Assembly: GCF_002295065.1 (NCBI RefSeq)
Contig: NZ_NSGG01000007.1
Coordinates: 1-64,000, forward strand
DNA length: 64,000 bases
Reading direction: 5' to 3'
Source of the DNA: Mesorhizobium sp. WSM3859
Lineage (GTDB): Bacteria > Pseudomonadota > Alphaproteobacteria > Rhizobiales > Rhizobiaceae
Part shown: positions 35,357-44,850 of the stretch, one piece after another
Position numbering within the stretch: the stretch's first letter is position 1
Layout of the letters: every line of letters starts with the position of its first letter
Position numbers and translations under genes: made by a program
Notes under the pieces: generated by a model
What the model was told of the DNA's origin: nothing
The model's database searches: none
What the model saw: the letters and a program-made list of their open reading frames with translations, nothing else

Positions 35357-36385
35357 ATGACCAGCGAAGCGCCGCCCTTCTGGTGGGAAAAGCCGGACTG
35401 GCGCGTCTTCGCGCTGTCGCCGGCCTCCGCGGTCTATGGGCTGGTCGCCGGCCGCCGTTTGCGGCATGCCCCGCGCGAGAAGGTCGCAGCACCTGTGCTG
35501 TGCGTCGGCAATCTGACGGTCGGCGGCAGCGGCAAGACGCCGGTCGCTATCGCTCTGGCGAAGCAAGCCAGGCGCATGCAGCTCACGCCCGGCTTTCTGT
35601 CGCGTGGCCATGGCGGCTCGTTCGCCAAGCCGCATGTCGTCGATGCGCATCACGACGCCGCCAAGCATGTCGGCGACGAGCCGCTGCTTCTGGCCGAACA
35701 TGCGCCGGTGGCGGTGACGGCGAACCGCGCCACCGGCGCGAAACTGCTCATCGAGGGACATGGCTGCGACTTCCTGATCATGGATGACGGCTTCCAATCG
35801 GCGCGCATCCATATCGACTATGCGCTGGTCGTGGTCGACGCCCGCTTCGGCGTCGGCAACGGCCGCGTCATTCCGGGCGGACCGCTTCGCGCCAAGATTG
35901 TCGACCAACTGGTCTTCACCAGCGGCCTGCTGAAGATGGGCGAGGGAGCCGCCGCCGACGGCGTCGTGCGCCAGGCGGCGCGCGCCGGCCGGCCGATCTT
36001 CCTGGCGCATGTAGAGCCGGCGGACCCGTCGCGCTTCGCAGGCGGCCGCTTCCTTGCCTTCGCCGGCATCGGCCATCCGGAGAAATTCTTCGATACGCTG
36101 CGCGGCGCGGGCGGCGAAGTGGCCCAGTCACGCGCCTTTCCGGACCATCATTTCTACGCCCAGGACGAACTTGCCGACCTTCTGACGCTTGCCCGCCAGG
36201 AAGGGCTGAGGCTCGTCACCACGGCGAAGGACGCCGCGCGGCTGCGCCACGGGGAGGTGCCCGCCGGTTTCCTCGATCAACTGGACGTGCTCGATATCGA
36301 GGCTGTGTTCGAACTCAGCCACGTGCCCGCACGCATCATCGACGAGACGCTCGACGCCTGGCGTCAGCGCAAGATGCGTGGCTGA
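35357..36385 (+). CDS. lpxK: Tetraacyldisaccharide 4'-kinase
   Basis: The 342-residue protein starts MTSEAPPFWWEKPDWRVFAL, the normal rhizobial LpxK N terminus, and has the P-loop VGGSGKTP (about 55-62) and the signature FLIMDDGFQSARIHIDYALVV. It phosphorylates the 4' position of the lipid A disaccharide at the inner membrane. ATG 35357 was chosen by family length; ATG 35324 would add eleven residues. It closes the pmbA-to-lpxK run. DUF2093 and mutL, which often follow lpxK in Rhizobiales, are here inverted and displaced. Confidence 0.95.
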   Translation: MTSEAPPFWWEKPDWRVFALSPASAVYGLVAGRRLRHAPREKVAAPVLCVGNLTVGGSGKTPVAIALAKQARRMQLTPGFLSRGHGGSFAKPHVVDAHHDAAKHVGDEPLLLAEHAPVAVTANRATGAKLLIEGHGCDFLIMDDGFQSARIHIDYALVVVDARFGVGNGRVIPGGPLRAKIVDQLVFTSGLLKMGEGAAADGVVRQAARAGRPIFLAHVEPADPSRFAGGRFLAFAGIGHPEKFFDTLRGAGGEVAQSRAFPDHHFYAQDELADLLTLARQEGLRLVTTAKDAARLRHGEVPAGFLDQLDVLDIEAVFELSHVPARIIDETLDAWRQRKMRG

Positions 36386-36420
36386 GTTTCCGGTGCGCCT
36401 GGTCGATCCGTGCCCTGCCG

Positions 36421-37353
36421 TCAGTTGATAAGCCCACGGAAATAGCGGACGGTCTCGCCAAGCCCGTCTTCGAGGGCAACACGAGGGGACCAGCCCAACG
36501 CCGAACGCGCCAGGCCTATATCGGGTTGGCGCTGTTGCGGATCGTCTTCCGGGAGGGGTTTGAACTCGATTTTGGACTTGCCGCCGACGATGCCCAGCAC
36601 CATTTCGGCCAGCTCGAGGATCGTGACTTCCATCGGGTTTCCGATGTTGACGGGCCCGATGAAATCGTCGGATGTCGCCATCATCCCGGCCATCGCCTCT
36701 ACAAGGTCGTCGACGTAGCAGAAGCTGCGCGTGTGGCTTCCGTCGCCGTAGATGGTTATGGGCTCGTTGCGCAACGCCTGGACGATGAAATTGCTGACCA
36801 CGCGCCCATCCGAGGGGTGCATGCGAGGCCCATATGTATTGAAGATGCGCACCACCTTGATCGGCAGTTGCGACCGGCGCCGATAGTCGAAGAACAGCGC
36901 TTCGGCGCATCTTTTGCCTTCATCGTAGCAGCTGCGCGGGCCGATCGGGTTGACATGGCCCCAATAGGCCTCGGTCTGAGGATGGACTTGCGGATCGCCA
37001 TAGACCTCGGATGTCGACGCCTGAAGGATTCTGGCACCCGAAGCACATGCAAGATCGAGCATGTTGATGGCGCCATAGACGCAGGCCTTTGTCGTCTCGA
37101 TCGGAATGCGCTGATAGTGAACAGGCGAGGCGGGGCAAGCGAGATTGAAGATCTCATCGGCCTCGGCCTGAAGCGGCACGGTGACGTCGTGCCTCAGCAG
37201 GCTGAACCGCGCATTGCCGAGAAGGTGCCGGATGTTCTCATCGGAACCAGTCGAGAAATTGTCGAGACATATTACTTCATGGCCTCTTGCCAGCAACAGG
37301 TCGCACAGATGCGAACCAATAAAGCCGGCGCCGCCGGTCACCAGAGCCTTCAC
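36421..37353 (-). CDS. NAD-dependent epimerase, UDP-glucuronate decarboxylase (UDP-xylose synthase)-like
   Basis: The 310-residue protein is an extended SDR with [10 protein letters not shown] at 7-16, catalytic Y143/K147 in [11 protein letters not shown] and the ending [18 protein letters not shown]. The blocks [43 protein letters not shown] and YDEGKR are characteristic of UDP-glucuronate decarboxylase, which makes UDP-xylose. It starts at GTG 37353 with GGGGAT upstream. It converges on lpxK and stands alone. The product may feed a xylose-containing lipopolysaccharide or exopolysaccharide. Confidence 0.88.
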   Translation of the reverse strand: MKALVTGGAGFIGSHLCDLLLARGHEVICLDNFSTGSDENIRHLLGNARFSLLRHDVTVPLQAEADEIFNLACPASPVHYQRIPIETTKACVYGAINMLDLACASGARILQASTSEVYGDPQVHPQTEAYWGHVNPIGPRSCYDEGKRCAEALFFDYRRRSQLPIKVVRIFNTYGPRMHPSDGRVVSNFIVQALRNEPITIYGDGSHTRSFCYVDDLVEAMAGMMATSDDFIGPVNIGNPMEVTILELAEMVLGIVGGKSKIEFKPLPEDDPQQRQPDIGLARSALGWSPRVALEDGLGETVRYFRGLIN

Positions 37354-37539
37354 AGCTAATCCCCGATCCCCACGGCATTGTCTATAGCCGCAGAGTCACG
37401 AACCTGTCACGTGTCTCTGAAAGGGGTTTTTGCCGCTGCGATCGGCGCAGGCGATATTGGCTGCGAACCTGCATGGGGCTCGATTCCACAAGAGGAGGGC
37501 GCCGGATCGCGAGGAGTGCGAAGCAAAGCCTCGCCTGGC

Positions 37540-37773
37540 CTATCCCCGTTTGCGCAGTTCCGGGTGCATCTCGATCTCGCGGGCAAGCGAGACCGCGGCG
37601 TTCACATAGGGTTCCTGCCGGGCGACGCTCCAGTATTTGAGCTCGTCGAGCGGAATGTTCTCGCCCGTCACCGCGCAGCGCACGAACGCGCCCGGGCTGG
37701 TGACCTGGAAGTCGCCGTCGAGATAGCGGATCCGGGCTTCCCTGCCGCCCGGGCCTTCGAAACGGTTCATCAT
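37540..37773 (-). CDS. DUF2093 family small protein
   Basis: The 77-residue protein matches DUF2093: EARIRYLDGDFQVTSPGAFVRCAVTGENIPL-type core, then LKYWSVARQEPYVNAAVSL and the ending MHPELRKRG. Single cysteine; no membrane segment. ATG 37773 or 37770 is the start; the frame continues 5' without family sequence. It lies in the lpxK-mutL neighbourhood as in related genomes, here on the opposite strand to lpxK. Function unknown. Confidence 0.82.
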   Translation of the reverse strand: MMNRFEGPGGREARIRYLDGDFQVTSPGAFVRCAVTGENIPLDELKYWSVARQEPYVNAAVSLAREIEMHPELRKRG

Positions 37774-37852
37774 GAAAGGACGCTTGCGTTCATCGGATTT
37801 CAATCGCCACAAATTGCCGGCAACGTCAAGCTTGACGCAATGCTCATGCGGT

Positions 37853-38491
37853 ATGGCTCAAGTGGAGAAATGGTTCTCGGAACTCGGCATGGACATCACC
37901 TCGACCCGCTTGAACGCACTGATCGGTGAAGCGCTCACCCCGCAGCCGGTGCCGTTGCCCAAGGCCGATCCGGCGGCGGCGACTTTGATCAAGACGCTGA
38001 TCCAGCCGCCGGCGCCCTCGACGGGACAGGCTGCGCAAATCGCGGCCCAGTCGCTGCAAAGCGCGCAACCGCGCCCTGCCGCCCAGGCACCGCAACGCCT
38101 GTCGTCCTCGGAGGTCGAAGATGCTTACCGGGCCGTCATGGAGCCCGATGCCGTCACCGACGGATCGCCGGCAAGACCCTCGACGGGCAGGGCGGCGCCG
38201 GATGCCGACCAGGCTCCGCGCGGCTTCGCCTCACCGCAGGCAGCGGTTGCAGACAATATGTCCGGGCCCGCGGTTGCGCCGGCGCTGTCCACATTTGCGC
38301 CGGCCGTCGCTTCCGCCGCGACGCTGGTCGCGGCCAATGCCAACGCGCCGCAGCCTCGCGGCGCCGCGCTCCGTTCGGCTGGTCACGCGCCGCGATCGGA
38401 AGCCCCGCCGATATCCCTTTGGACGATTTCGGTTGTCACGGCGATCGTCTCGGCGGTGACGGCAACAATCATGGTCCTGCTGCTTCGCTAA
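37853..38491 (+). CDS. Ala/Pro-rich protein with a C-terminal membrane anchor
   Basis: The 212-residue protein has a short folded-looking N terminus (MAQVEKWFSELGMDITSTRLNAL is the ordered part), a long low-complexity region of Ala, Pro and Gln (about 40-185), and one hydrophobic helix at the extreme C terminus (LWTISVVTAIVSAVTATIMVLLL). That is a tail-anchored layout with the N terminus in the cytosol. I do not recognise the family. The start at 37853 is chosen because the ordered segment begins there; it has no clear ribosome site and overlaps nothing. Confidence 0.55.
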   Translation: MAQVEKWFSELGMDITSTRLNALIGEALTPQPVPLPKADPAAATLIKTLIQPPAPSTGQAAQIAAQSLQSAQPRPAAQAPQRLSSSEVEDAYRAVMEPDAVTDGSPARPSTGRAAPDADQAPRGFASPQAAVADNMSGPAVAPALSTFAPAVASAATLVAANANAPQPRGAALRSAGHAPRSEAPPISLWTISVVTAIVSAVTATIMVLLLR

Positions 38492-38499
38492 GCCAGTCC

Positions 38500-39426
38500 T
38501 TAGGCATCATCCTGAAGGAAAGCTTCGAGCTTTTCCGGCGCAAGCCCCGCCTGTTCGGCGATGCGCCCGGCAAGATCTGCCGCCGCCGCGCGCGGTCGGC
38601 CGACCGGACGGTCCATCCAGTAAGACACTGGATTGAGCGCAACGCGCTCGTCGACGGCAACGATACGGCCCGATTGGAGCTGGTCCGCGGTCAGCGGCGG
38701 CCGCGCCAGCGCGATGCCCAGCCCATGCGCCGCCGCGTCCAGCACCAGATTGTAATCCTCGAAACGCCTGTCCTGCGGACGCGGGCGGTAATCGATGTCT
38801 TGCGCGGCGAGCCATGCGCGCCATCCGGATGCATCGGAATCGTTGATCAGCGGGTACTTCAGCAACCGTGCAGGGTCGCCCCGTCCGATCTCCTTGGCGA
38901 GCTCCGGCGAGGCGATCGGGAAAATCTGCTCCTCGAAAAGCTGCACCGAGACGCGGCCGGGAATGCGGCCGCGGCCGCAGCGCACCGAAAGGTCGATGCC
39001 TTCGTCGGCAAGGTCGGCCTGGCGGTTGTCGACATCGAGCACGATACGCAGCTTGGTCGGATGGTTCTCCAACGCGGCCATGCGCGGCATCAGCCACAGA
39101 CCGCTGACCGAGGGGATCGAGGCCAGCCGCACGACGGCTGTGCCGCGCGGCTCGACCCAGCGGTCGGAATTGACCGAAATCAGCGCGAAGGCCTCCGTGG
39201 TGCGAAGATGCAGGCGATTGCCCTCGATGGTCAGTGTCACGCCGCGCGCATTGCGCTCGAAGACTTTCAGCCCCAGCCAGTCTTCAAGCTTGGCGATCTG
39301 GCGACTCACCGCGCCATGGGTGAGGTTGAGTTTTTCGGCCGCCGCGGAAAAACTCCCCGTGCGCGCCGCGGCATCGAAGGCGCGCAAGGTTTCCAACGGC
39401 AATATCTGATCAGAGCTGTGATCCAT
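38500..39426 (-). CDS. LysR-family transcriptional regulator (GcvA-like)
   Basis: The 308-residue protein has the LysR winged helix LETLRAFDAAARTGSFSAAAEKLNLTHGAVSRQIAKLE and a GcvA-like effector domain (LRIVLDVDNRQADLADEGIDLSVRCG). ATG 39426 was chosen; a GTG six bases upstream with GAGGG before it is possible. The gene is divergent from a DMT-family transporter gene 90 bases away and very likely controls it. The ligand is unknown. Confidence 0.88.
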   Translation of the reverse strand: MDHSSDQILPLETLRAFDAAARTGSFSAAAEKLNLTHGAVSRQIAKLEDWLGLKVFERNARGVTLTIEGNRLHLRTTEAFALISVNSDRWVEPRGTAVVRLASIPSVSGLWLMPRMAALENHPTKLRIVLDVDNRQADLADEGIDLSVRCGRGRIPGRVSVQLFEEQIFPIASPELAKEIGRGDPARLLKYPLINDSDASGWRAWLAAQDIDYRPRPQDRRFEDYNLVLDAAAHGLGIALARPPLTADQLQSGRIVAVDERVALNPVSYWMDRPVGRPRAAAADLAGRIAEQAGLAPEKLEAFLQDDA

Positions 39427-39516
39427 GCTCACAGCTGACCCTCGATTTGCTCGTTTGTCAATTGGCCGGCAATAGCGTTTTCTGCGTGCATGGTACAAAA
39501 AGACGAGGTTACGGCA

Positions 39517-40410
39517 ATGAGCGCTTACACCGGCACGTTGAATGAGACACAGCGCGTGGACACCACTGCGGCCATCGCGGTGGCGCTGACGGTGCTTGGC
39601 TGGGCCTCGGCTTTCCCGGCGATCCGCGCCGGCCTCGCCGCCTTCCAGCCGCTGGAGCTCGGTGCGCTGCGCTTTGCCATCGCAGCGGTTCCGGCCGCCA
39701 TCTTCCTGGCCGTGAAGCGCCCGGCGCTGCCCAGGCTTGACGAGCTTTGGCGCTTCGCCTTCGGCGGCGCCATCTTCGTCGCACTCTACACCGCCATGCT
39801 CAATTTCGGCGAGCTGACCGTCTCGGCGGGCGCCGCCGGCTTCATCATCAATGTCAGCCCGATCTTCACGGCGATCATGGCGATGGCGCTGCTCGGCGAG
39901 CGCTTTTCCGGCATCGCCTGGCTGGGCACGGTCATTTCCTTCGCCGGCATCGGCATCATCGCTGTGGCCGACGGGCACGGCCTGCATTTCAATACCGGCG
40001 CGCTGCTGGTGCTGGGCTCGGCACTCTGTTCAGCCGTCAACACCATCGTGCAGAAGCCGCTCTTTGCCCGCCATCATCCGTTGACGATCTCCGCCTCCAA
40101 CATGGTGCTCGGCGCGCTCTGCCTGTCGCCCTTCCTGCCGGAAGCGTTTTCGCAGGCGGCGGTCGCCGACACTGCGGGTCTCGGCGCCGTCATCTATCTC
40201 GGCATCGTGCCCTCGTTGATCGCCTATGCCGCCTGGGCAACCGCACTCTCGCGCCTGCCCGCCGCCCGCGCCTCGAACTTCCTCTACCTGGTCTCTCCGA
40301 CCTCCGCGCTGATCGGCTTCTTCTGGCTGAGCGAAGTGCCGAGCCTGCTCGGCATCCTCGGCGGCGCCCTGGCGCTGGGTGGCGTGATCGTGGTGAATTT
40401 GAAGCGATAA
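39517..40410 (+). CDS. EamA/DMT-family transporter
   Basis: The 297-residue protein has ten hydrophobic segments in two homologous EamA halves, for example VLGWASAFPAIRAGLAAFQPLELGALRF at the start and ASNFLYLVSPTSALIGFFWLSEVPS near the end. These inner-membrane carriers usually export amino acids or small metabolites. ATG 39517 has GAGG at eight bases; ATG 39490 would add nine residues. It is divergent from a LysR gene, a common regulator-exporter pairing. Confidence 0.87.
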   Translation: MSAYTGTLNETQRVDTTAAIAVALTVLGWASAFPAIRAGLAAFQPLELGALRFAIAAVPAAIFLAVKRPALPRLDELWRFAFGGAIFVALYTAMLNFGELTVSAGAAGFIINVSPIFTAIMAMALLGERFSGIAWLGTVISFAGIGIIAVADGHGLHFNTGALLVLGSALCSAVNTIVQKPLFARHHPLTISASNMVLGALCLSPFLPEAFSQAAVADTAGLGAVIYLGIVPSLIAYAAWATALSRLPAARASNFLYLVSPTSALIGFFWLSEVPSLLGILGGALALGGVIVVNLKR

Positions 40411-40459
40411 AACCCCAGAGCTTGACCGATGGCGAGGTTTTGCGGCTGATTGAGCGGGA

Positions 40460-40822
40460 ATGGGCTGGCCGCAACCTAAGATGCCTAAGACTTTCTTTCG
40501 TGACGCGTCGACATTTCGTCCGATCGCTGTTGGCTATGGCAGCTGCATTGCGACCGATCGAATCACCGTGGACGGGGCGAAAGTAGGCTATCTCTACCGC
40601 GAGACACCCGATAGTCCGAGTGATAGCGGGTGGCGCTTCTTTGCGGGCGATGAGTCCGATGAGTATGTCGAGAATCCCGGCAACTTCGAATTGTACGACG
40701 TCAACACAATCGCAAATTATGACCCGCTGATCGCCTCCTGCTTAGAGGCTTCCCCAGGAAGTGCGTTTTTGAGAGTAGACGGGAAGTTTGTCCGCGAGAA
40801 ATCGGAACGCCCGGACAACTGA
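40460..40822 (+). CDS. DUF2185 (Imm33-like) domain protein
   Basis: The 120-residue protein matches DUF2185: STFRPIAVGYGSCIATDRITVDG, VGYLYRETPDSPSDSGWRFFAGDE, then LYDVNTIANYDPLIASCLEASPGSAF. DUF2185 is related to Imm33-type immunity proteins of polymorphic toxin systems, but here no toxin gene lies next to it, so a housekeeping role is equally possible. It is small, acidic and cytosolic. ATG 40460 was used; ATG 40481 is an alternative. Neither has a clear ribosome site. Confidence 0.75.
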   Translation: MGWPQPKMPKTFFRDASTFRPIAVGYGSCIATDRITVDGAKVGYLYRETPDSPSDSGWRFFAGDESDEYVENPGNFELYDVNTIANYDPLIASCLEASPGSAFLRVDGKFVREKSERPDN

Positions 40823-40881
40823 GGCCTCTGTGATGCGAGCAGGATGCGGGCTATCCTGATCCGACTTGAGGGAGGATTGGG

Positions 40882-41640
40882 ATGGGCAGAGGGTTCATAG
40901 CCGCGGTTTTCTGCTTGCTGCTCCTGACCGAAAAAGCTGTAGCGGGCTGGTACCAGGTGGACAACTACGAAGGCTCCATCGGACCGAACTCGGTCCATCT
41001 CTCGCTACAGAGATATGCTCACTTCGGCAGCGGCATCACTGTCAAGGGAAGCTACTTCTACGACGCCAAGCAAAGTCCCATCGCCATCTACGGCACGGCC
41101 GACGGCTCGACCGTCACGCTGTGTGAAATTGCGGACGACAAGGAATTTCAGCGCGTTCTGGTGATGGGGTCGAAGACACCCGTCGACACCACCGGATGCC
41201 CGTTCTCGCTCGAGGTCAATGACAGCGGCGCGACCGGAAGCTGGAGCAAGGGCGCCGATAAATTTCCCGTCAGCCTCAAGAAGGTCGCGAGCCTCGACGA
41301 CACCGGCGAGGGGCAAATCACAGGAAACGTTGAGATTGCCTTTTGGGCCGAGACCGCTACCGACCGGTTTGCCGGCGTCTACACGAAAACCGGCGCCGGC
41401 ATCTGCATGACCAGCATGCAGGTGATCAACAAGAAGAAAAGGAAGGTCGTTCAGGAGATTGGGTTCGACGATGAGGACTGCAACGCCGGCATGTCGACGA
41501 CGCCCATTTACATGAACGTGGAAAAATGGGTGGAGGGCGGCAAGGACATCATTTCCGTAGATTTCGGAGGCGGCAAATTCTCAAGCGGGAATGACTACGT
41601 CCTCAACCCGAAGACAAGAAAATACCATCTGAAGAAATGA
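40882..41640 (+). CDS. Exported protein of unknown function
   Basis: The 252-residue protein has a signal peptide (IAAVFCLLLLTEKAVAGW) and a soluble domain rich in beta-strand patterns and glycine, with four cysteines (CEIAD, GCPF, GICMTS, DCNAG) that could form two disulfides. I do not recognise the family. ATG 40882 is well supported by GGGAGGATT upstream. Its neighbours do not suggest a role. Confidence 0.7.
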   Translation: MGRGFIAAVFCLLLLTEKAVAGWYQVDNYEGSIGPNSVHLSLQRYAHFGSGITVKGSYFYDAKQSPIAIYGTADGSTVTLCEIADDKEFQRVLVMGSKTPVDTTGCPFSLEVNDSGATGSWSKGADKFPVSLKKVASLDDTGEGQITGNVEIAFWAETATDRFAGVYTKTGAGICMTSMQVINKKKRKVVQEIGFDDEDCNAGMSTTPIYMNVEKWVEGGKDIISVDFGGGKFSSGNDYVLNPKTRKYHLKK

Positions 41641-41682
41641 GGCTCAGGCGCCAACCCTGCCGTTGCGCAACGAGCAAGGTGC

Positions 41683-43572
41683 TCACCGCCGACCGAACAG
41701 CCTTTCGATATCGGCGAGCTTAAGCTCGATATAGGTCGGGCGGCCATGATTGCAGGTGCCGGAGCCGGGAGTCGCCTCCATCTGGCGCAGCAGCGCGTTC
41801 ATCTCCTCGGCCTTGAGCAGCCGGCCGGAGCGCACCGAACCATGGCAGGCCATGGTCGCGGCGATCTTGTCCAGCCGTTCCTTGAGCGTCTCGACCGTGT
41901 CGTTGTCGGCGATCTCGTCGGCGAGGTCGCGCACCAGCTGCTGCACATTGGTTTCGCCGAGCATCGACGGCGTCTCGCGCACCGCCACGGCGCCGGGTCC
42001 GAACCGCTCCAGGCCGAGGCCGAATTTGGCAAGTGTCTCGGAGTGCATCGCCAGCCGCTCGGCGTCTTCTTCCGGCAGGTCGACGATCTCGGGCAGCAGA
42101 AGCATCTGCGAAGGCACGGCGCGCGAATGCAGCGCGTTCTTCAGCGCCTCGTAGACCAGCCGCTCATGCGCGGCATGCTGGTCGACGATGACGAGCGAAT
42201 CCCGGGTCTGGGCCACGATATAGTTCTCATGCACCTGCGCGCGCGCCGCGCCCAGCACCATGCCGAGCAACGCCTCGGCCGACGGGGCCGCGCCGGCGCG
42301 GGCGTCGGCGCTGGCCAGAGTTCCGGTGTCGAAAGCCGCCTGGTCGTTCTCCGCAAAGCCGTTGCGTTGGTGCGTTGCCCCGCCATAGCCCATCTCGCCA
42401 TAGCCCATATCGAGCGGTCGCTGCGCCGAGCGCAGCGGGTCGAAGCCGCCGGAGCCGGAAGCGTGATAGGCGACCTCGTGGCTGCGGTGGCCGCCGGTCG
42501 GGCCGGGGTGCGAATAGGGCGCCGCCCCCGGCCGGAATGCCGCCATCATGCCGGCGGCACCCGTGGTCGCCGCGCGGATGCCGGCGCCGGCCAGCGCCTC
42601 GCGGATGGCTCCGACGATCAGTCCGCGCACCAAGCCCGGGTCACGGAAGCGCACATCGGCCTTGGCCGGATGGACATTGACGTCGACCGTCGAGGGATCG
42701 AGCGACAGGAAGAGCACCGTCACCGCGTGCCGGTCGCGCGGCAGCACATCGGCGAAGGCGCCGCGTATCGCGCCGGCGATCAGCTTGTCGCGCACGGGCC
42801 GTCCGTTGACATAGGCATATTGCTGCAACGCGTTGGCGCGCGTGTAGGACGGGATCGAGACGTGGCCGGCAAGATGCACGCCGTCGCGCATGGCATCGAT
42901 GGCAATGGCATTGTCCGGAAAATCCTTGCCCATCACCTGCGCGACGCGGGCAAGCCGGCCCTCTGGCGTGTCGCTGGTGGCCGGCAGTTCCAGCGTCGAG
43001 CGGTCGGCGCCGGCCAGCGTGAAACGGACAGCGGGAAAGGCGATCGCGATCCGTTTCACCACGTCGCTGGTGGCCGAGCTTTCGGCGCGCTCGCCCTTCA
43101 TGAATTTGAGCCTGGCGGGCGTGGCGAAGAAGAGGTCGCGCACCTCGATCGTCGTGCCGCGATTGGCCGCCGCCGGCTTCACGGCCGAGACACGACCGCC
43201 GTCGATGCCGATCTCGGCCGCGCTTTCGCCGGACGCCGTGCGCGAGCGAATCGAGAGCCGCGCGACGGACCCGATCGAGGGCAGCGCCTCGCCGCGGAAG
43301 CCCAGCGAGCGGATATCGTGGATGTCGTCGGAGAGCTTCGAGGTGCAATGCCGCGCGATCGCCAGCGCAAGCTCCTTTTCAGGGATACCCGAGCCGTCAT
43401 CGGTGACGCGAATGAGGTTCAGCCCGCCGCCCGCGGTGACGATTTCGACGCGCGAGGCGCCGGCATCGAGCGCATTCTCGACCAGTTCCTTCACCACGCT
43501 CGCCGGGCGCTCGATGACCTCGCCGGCGGCGATCTGGTTGATCATCGTTTCGGAAAGCTGGCGAATGGGCAT
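41683..43572 (-). CDS. mutL: DNA mismatch repair protein MutL
   Basis: The 629-residue protein starts [19 protein letters not shown], with the GHKL ATPase motifs [22 protein letters not shown] and [12 protein letters not shown]. The C-terminal dimerisation domain keeps the endonuclease motif [12 protein letters not shown] and also CHGSVRSGR and [11 protein letters not shown]. This points to a MutL that nicks DNA itself, as expected for a bacterium that lacks MutH. A variable Gly/Ala/His-rich linker lies in between. ATG 43572 gives the canonical start. It is separated from lpxK and DUF2093 by four genes, whereas relatives keep them close. Confidence 0.96.
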   Translation of the reverse strand: MPIRQLSETMINQIAAGEVIERPASVVKELVENALDAGASRVEIVTAGGGLNLIRVTDDGSGIPEKELALAIARHCTSKLSDDIHDIRSLGFRGEALPSIGSVARLSIRSRTASGESAAEIGIDGGRVSAVKPAAANRGTTIEVRDLFFATPARLKFMKGERAESSATSDVVKRIAIAFPAVRFTLAGADRSTLELPATSDTPEGRLARVAQVMGKDFPDNAIAIDAMRDGVHLAGHVSIPSYTRANALQQYAYVNGRPVRDKLIAGAIRGAFADVLPRDRHAVTVLFLSLDPSTVDVNVHPAKADVRFRDPGLVRGLIVGAIREALAGAGIRAATTGAAGMMAAFRPGAAPYSHPGPTGGHRSHEVAYHASGSGGFDPLRSAQRPLDMGYGEMGYGGATHQRNGFAENDQAAFDTGTLASADARAGAAPSAEALLGMVLGAARAQVHENYIVAQTRDSLVIVDQHAAHERLVYEALKNALHSRAVPSQMLLLPEIVDLPEEDAERLAMHSETLAKFGLGLERFGPGAVAVRETPSMLGETNVQQLVRDLADEIADNDTVETLKERLDKIAATMACHGSVRSGRLLKAEEMNALLRQMEATPGSGTCNHGRPTYIELKLADIERLFGRR

Positions 43573-43627
43573 GCGGCGATTATAGGCGGATTCGACCGGC
43601 GTGGGGGAGGGGGAGAATGGCGCCAAA

Positions 43628-43781
43628 TCTCCTCCCTTGAGGGGGAGATGTCGCCGAAGGCGACAGAGGGGGTCGTCTCGCGTCGAGCGCCGACGCCGCC
43701 TCTGGACGCGGAAGACCTCGGCGATCTACGCGAGACGACCCCTTCTGGCCTGCCGGCCATCTCCCCCTCGAGGGGGGAGAT
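43628..43781. repeat. Long imperfect inverted repeat, rhizobial intergenic (RIME-like) element
   Basis: The left half (about 43628-43684) and the right half (about 43724-43781) are imperfect reverse complements: GGTCGTCTCGCG against CGCGAGACGACC in the middle and TTGAGGGGGAGAT against ATCTCCCCCTCGA at the ends. Such elements are dispersed in Rhizobiales genomes. It fills most of the gap upstream of mutL. Confidence 0.82.
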
Positions 43782-43857
43782 CACGCTCTCGGCCGCCTTC
43801 GCCAATCTCCAACGGGTCCGCCAACGCTGTTATGGGAGGCGCCTCACGCTCCCAGAT

Positions 43858-44760
43858 TCACGCCTGCGTCACCAGCCAGTCCCTAACCCTGCGGGCGTTG
43901 TCGCTGAGATCGCGGTTCTTCGGCCAGATGACGTGGAAGCCGATGCCGGTCCGCATCACATGGTCGGTGACCGGCACCAGCAGCCCTGAGGCCACAAGGC
44001 GCTCGACCAGATGCCGCCAGCCGAGCGAGATGCCTTGCCCTTCCATCACCGCCTGGATCACCAGCGCATAGTCGTTGATGCGCAGGCCGCGCTCGGCATT
44101 GCGCAGGCTGGTGCCGGCCGACGCGAACCATTCGTCCCAGGTCGGGGCCTCGCGATAAGGTTCTTCCAGATGGATCAGCCGGTGCGTCGCCAGTTCCTCG
44201 ACCGTCTTGGGCTTCCCGAATTTGGCGAGATAGCTGGGGCCGGCGACCGGGAAGATCTCTTCGTCGGAGAGCGACAGCGAGTGATAATCTGGCCAGTCGC
44301 GCGGCACGCCGCCGCGCACCCCAAGCGGAATGCCTTCGGCGATGATGTCGAGATCGCGGTCGGCGGTCTGGATGCGCAGGTCGACGCCCGGCAGCTCGTC
44401 GCGGAACTGCTGCAGGCGCGGCATCATCCAGAACGAGCCGAAGGCGGTCGAGGCGGCTAGAGTCACATGACCGCCCGTCGCCTGCAGGCGCAGGTCCTCC
44501 GCGGACTTGCGGATATGCGAGAGGCCCAGCGACACGTCGGCGTGGAAACGTTCGCCGGCCTCCGTCAAAACCACCTGGCGGTGGCGCCGCTGGAAGAGCT
44601 TGGCGCCGAGCTGCTCCTCCAGGCCGCGCACCGCATAGGAGACGGCCGCCTGCGTCATGCCGAGCTCGCGCCCGGCGGCGGTGAAGCTGGACAGCCGGCC
44701 CGCGGCCTCGAAGACGATGAGGCTGCCGGCAGAGGGCAGCAGGTGGCGTAGGCTTCGCAT
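43858..44760 (-). CDS. LysR-family transcriptional regulator (GcvA-like)
   Basis: The 300-residue protein has a LysR winged helix (SLIVFEAAGRLSSFTAAGRELGMTQAAVSYAVRGLEEQLG) and a GcvA-like effector domain (FGSFWMMPRLQQFRDELPGVDLRIQTAD). It is divergent from the MttB-family gene with a LysR box between them, so it very likely regulates the MttB/binding protein genes, perhaps with a methylated amine as signal. ATG 44760 is clear, and the LysR box overlaps it, implying autoregulation. Confidence 0.88.
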   Translation of the reverse strand: MRSLRHLLPSAGSLIVFEAAGRLSSFTAAGRELGMTQAAVSYAVRGLEEQLGAKLFQRRHRQVVLTEAGERFHADVSLGLSHIRKSAEDLRLQATGGHVTLAASTAFGSFWMMPRLQQFRDELPGVDLRIQTADRDLDIIAEGIPLGVRGGVPRDWPDYHSLSLSDEEIFPVAGPSYLAKFGKPKTVEELATHRLIHLEEPYREAPTWDEWFASAGTSLRNAERGLRINDYALVIQAVMEGQGISLGWRHLVERLVASGLLVPVTDHVMRTGIGFHVIWPKNRDLSDNARRVRDWLVTQA

Positions 44761-44773
44761 AAGGTGAACTTAT
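44759..44773. promoter_or_regulatory. LysR box (ATAAG-N5-CTTAT) overlapping the regulator start codon
   Basis: ATAAG (44759-44763) and CTTAT (44769-44773) are perfect inverted arms that form the classical T-N11-A LysR pattern. The site sits in the divergent region of the LysR and MttB-family genes and covers the first base pair of the LysR ATG. Confidence 0.6.
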
Positions 44774-44850
44774 ACAAGAGATCAGGATTTTCCAGCATCA
44801 CATCCATATTTCGTCTCGCTAACTTGGTCGGACGGGAAGAAGGAGACCCC

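Noticed and set aside
40460..40822. DUF2185 gene as part of a toxin-immunity system
   Set aside because: No toxin-like gene is next to it, so the immunity reading is unsupported here.
41746..43989. Very long plus-strand frame opposite mutL
   Set aside because: It mirrors mutL codon bias and has no motif; mutL is unmistakable on the minus strand.
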